Shown piece by piece: positions 21,943-25,062 of a stretch of 25,062 nucleotides of DNA (positions are counted from its first letter, which is position 1; each line of letters starts with the position of its first letter). Both the position numbers and the translations under genes were made by a program. Source of the DNA: CAJBIL01 sp049295655 (GTDB taxonomy: Bacteria > Pseudomonadota > Gammaproteobacteria > Burkholderiales > Rhodocyclaceae); contig JBAQRB010000046.1 of assembly GCA_049295655.1 (NCBI GenBank), positions 1 to 25,062 on the forward strand, read 5' to 3'. The notes under the pieces were generated by a model, which did no database searches, had not been told where the DNA came from, and worked only from the letters and a program-made list of their open reading frames with translations.

Positions 21943-23047
21943 ATGGAAGCCGAACAGCTCAATACCATCGCCAACCGGCTCGCCGATCTCGCCCAGCGAA
22001 CGGCCGAGCTGCGGAGGTATCTTTGACTACGATCAGAAATTCGATCAGCTGAACGCCGTCTCGCGCGAGCTCGAAGACCCGAAGGTCTGGGACAACGCCG
22101 ACCGCGCACAGGAACTTTCCAAGGAAAAGAAGTCGCTCGAAAACGTCGTGCTGACGCTCGATCGCGTCGGCGACGGATTGAAGGATGCCGACGAACTGTT
22201 CGCCATGGCGCGCGAGGAGAACGACGACGACACGCTGCACGCCGTCGAGGCCGACGTCGCGGTGATCGAGAAGGACATCTCGGGCCTTGAATTCCGCCGC
22301 ATGTTCAACAACCCGGCCGACCCGCTTAACTGCTTCGTCGACATCCAGGCCGGCGCCGGCGGCACCGAAGCGCAGGACTGGGCGTCGATGCTGCTGCGCA
22401 TGTACGTGCGCTACGGCGAGCGCAAGGGCTACAGCGTCGAGGTCATGGAAGAATCCGAGGGCGACGTCGCCGGCATCAAGACGGCAACGATCAAGCTCTC
22501 CGGCGAATACGCCTTCGGCATGCTGCGCTCGGAAACCGGCATCCACCGCCTGGTGCGCAAATCGCCGTTCGACTCGAATGCGCGCCGCCACACGAGCTTC
22601 TGCTCGATCTTCGTCTATCCCGAAATCGACGACACGTTCGAAATCGACATCAACCCGGCCGACCTGCGCGTGGACACCTACCGCGCTTCGGGCGCCGGCG
22701 GCCAGCACATCAACAAGACCGACTCGGCGGTGCGCATCACGCACGTCCCGTCGGGCATCGTCGTGCAGTGCCAGAACGACCGCTCGCAGCACCGCAACCG
22801 CGCCGAGGCGATGGCCATGCTCAAATCGCGCATGTACGAAGCCGAGATCCGCAAGCGTCAGGCCGAGCAGCAGAAGCTCGAGGACTCGAAGACCGACATC
22901 GGCTGGGGCCACCAGATCCGCTCGTACGTTCTCGACCAGTCGCGCATCAAGGATCTGCGCACCAACGTCGAAGTCGGCAATACCCAGGGGGTACTCGACG
23001 GCGACCTCGACCAGTTCATCGAAGCCAGTCTGAAACAGGGAGTCTGA
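21943..23047 (+). CDS. prfB: Peptide chain release factor 2, with programmed +1 frameshift
   Basis: RF2 ends translation at UGA and UAA codons. The zero frame from ATG 21943 gives 27 residues and stops at TGA 22024-22026. A +1 slip on CTT within AGGTATCTTTGAC moves to GAC at 22025 and continues to 23047, giving 367 residues, the usual RF2 size. The stop-codon recognition motif SPF is at 207-209 and the catalytic GGQ at 252-254. The internal AGG and CTT-TGA slip site match the classic RF2 autoregulatory frameshift, in which low RF2 favours slippage. The gene leads to an Ivy-like gene and lysS; prfB-lysS is a conserved pair. Confidence 0.97.
22014..22027 (+). promoter_or_regulatory. prfB programmed frameshift site
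   Basis: The stretch GGAGGTATCTTTGAC contains a Shine-Dalgarno-like GGAGG, the slippery CTT codon and an in-frame TGA with following C. This is the standard RF2 recoding signal; the ribosome shifts +1 from CTT to TTT before the stop. Confidence 0.95.
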
Positions 23048-23051
23048 AACC

Positions 23052-23522
23052 GTGAAAAAAATCGTTTGTGCCTTGGGCATCGTGCTGAGCGCCTTGAGCG
23101 CCCCGTCCGCGCAGGCCGCCCCCCCCGAAAGCTACGCCGGCAAGCAGCCGCAACAGTTGCTCAAGATGGCCGATTTTTCCAAGGCCTACCGCGCCGCAAC
23201 GCGCGATGTCGAACTGCCGGCCTGGACCAGACGGTTGGCGGCCGGCCCATCGGCGCAGATCGTCGACATCGGCGGCGGCAAGCGCATTCTCACCTCGGCG
23301 TGCGGCAAGGGCGGCTGCCTTGACGAGCGTATCTACGTCCTGTTCGACCCCGAAGCCAAATCGGCAACCGGCTTCTTTTTCCTGCCGCCGGCAGCCGACG
23401 ACCCAGGCGACTCGCGCACCGCGTTTTCGCAGTGGTTCGGCAAACCGGGCAAGGAAGATGCCGATTTCCTGCTCGAGCGCGCCGTCACCGACGCCCAGAG
23501 CCTGAACAAACCCAATCATTGA
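23052..23522 (+). CDS. Ivy-like periplasmic protein (lysozyme-inhibitor fold)
   Basis: A 156-residue protein with a signal peptide (cleavage likely after AQA, about residue 22). LPAWTRRL, the strand LTSACGKGGCLDERIYVLFD and the Cys84/Cys89 pair match the pattern of Ivy, the periplasmic inhibitor of C-type lysozyme. Ivy has a CKPHDC loop whose His enters the lysozyme active site; here the loop is CGKGGC, without that His, so inhibition of lysozyme is doubtful. The start is GTG 23052, four bases after the prfB stop, with AGGGAG upstream. It lies between prfB and lysS and is probably co-transcribed with them. Confidence 0.75.
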   Translation: MKKIVCALGIVLSALSAPSAQAAPPESYAGKQPQQLLKMADFSKAYRAATRDVELPAWTRRLAAGPSAQIVDIGGGKRILTSACGKGGCLDERIYVLFDPEAKSATGFFFLPPAADDPGDSRTAFSQWFGKPGKEDADFLLERAVTDAQSLNKPNH

Positions 23523-23536
23523 TTGCGAGACACGCC

Positions 23537-25062
<1,526 letters not shown>

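Overview
The window is GC-rich, densely packed bacterial DNA. The gene content (siaBCD, cheW-cheD-cheR, prfB-lysS, REP-type repeats and many GGDEF/EAL proteins) fits a betaproteobacterium, perhaps of the Rhodocyclales. That placement is an inference from gene style and context, because no rRNA or other taxonomic marker is present.

Layout. (1) 1-2023, + strand: siaB, siaC and a siaD-type diguanylate cyclase, then a coupled 69-residue unknown; the last codons of an upstream gene, possibly siaA, sit at the left edge. (2) 2092-3753: a membrane chemoreceptor. (3) 3754-8715: a mosaic region with many short or broken genes. It holds a decayed copy of the 3' part of a parA gene, a small unknown ORF, a STAS protein, a CBS-GGDEF diguanylate cyclase, a riboswitch-like leader with a terminator before a 72-residue unknown, a REP doublet, an intact ParA-type ATPase, and an AT-rich palindrome. 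(4) 8716-12732, - strand: chemoreceptor, cheW, cheD, cheR and a cysteine-rich small protein. (5) 12931-16493, - strand: a PhnD-like periplasmic binding protein overlapping a HAMP-PAS-GGDEF-EAL protein. (6) 16764-17066: a second STAS protein, followed by a broken IS5-family remnant. (7) 17373-21647, - strand: chemoreceptor without a periplasmic domain, a NIT-like membrane sensor, and a PAS-PAS-GGDEF-EAL protein. (8) 21943-25062: prfB with its programmed frameshift, an Ivy-like periplasmic protein, and lysS running off the right edge.

Common theme. Four c-di-GMP enzymes, three chemoreceptors, two matching STAS proteins and a SiaB/SiaC partner-switch lie within about 21 kb. The recurring design is a sensor module transcribed with an output module (chemoreceptor or c-di-GMP enzyme), often joined by 4-nt start/stop overlaps. 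No CheA, CheY or CheB is encoded here, so the receptors must signal to kinases encoded elsewhere. The most unusual points are the split receptor/NIT/c-di-GMP operon, the binding-protein/c-di-GMP pair, the two STAS proteins without a phosphorylatable serine, a cysteine cluster at the start of a PAS domain, an IS5 end supplying the stop codon of a c-di-GMP gene, and a possible c-di-GMP-I-like leader RNA.
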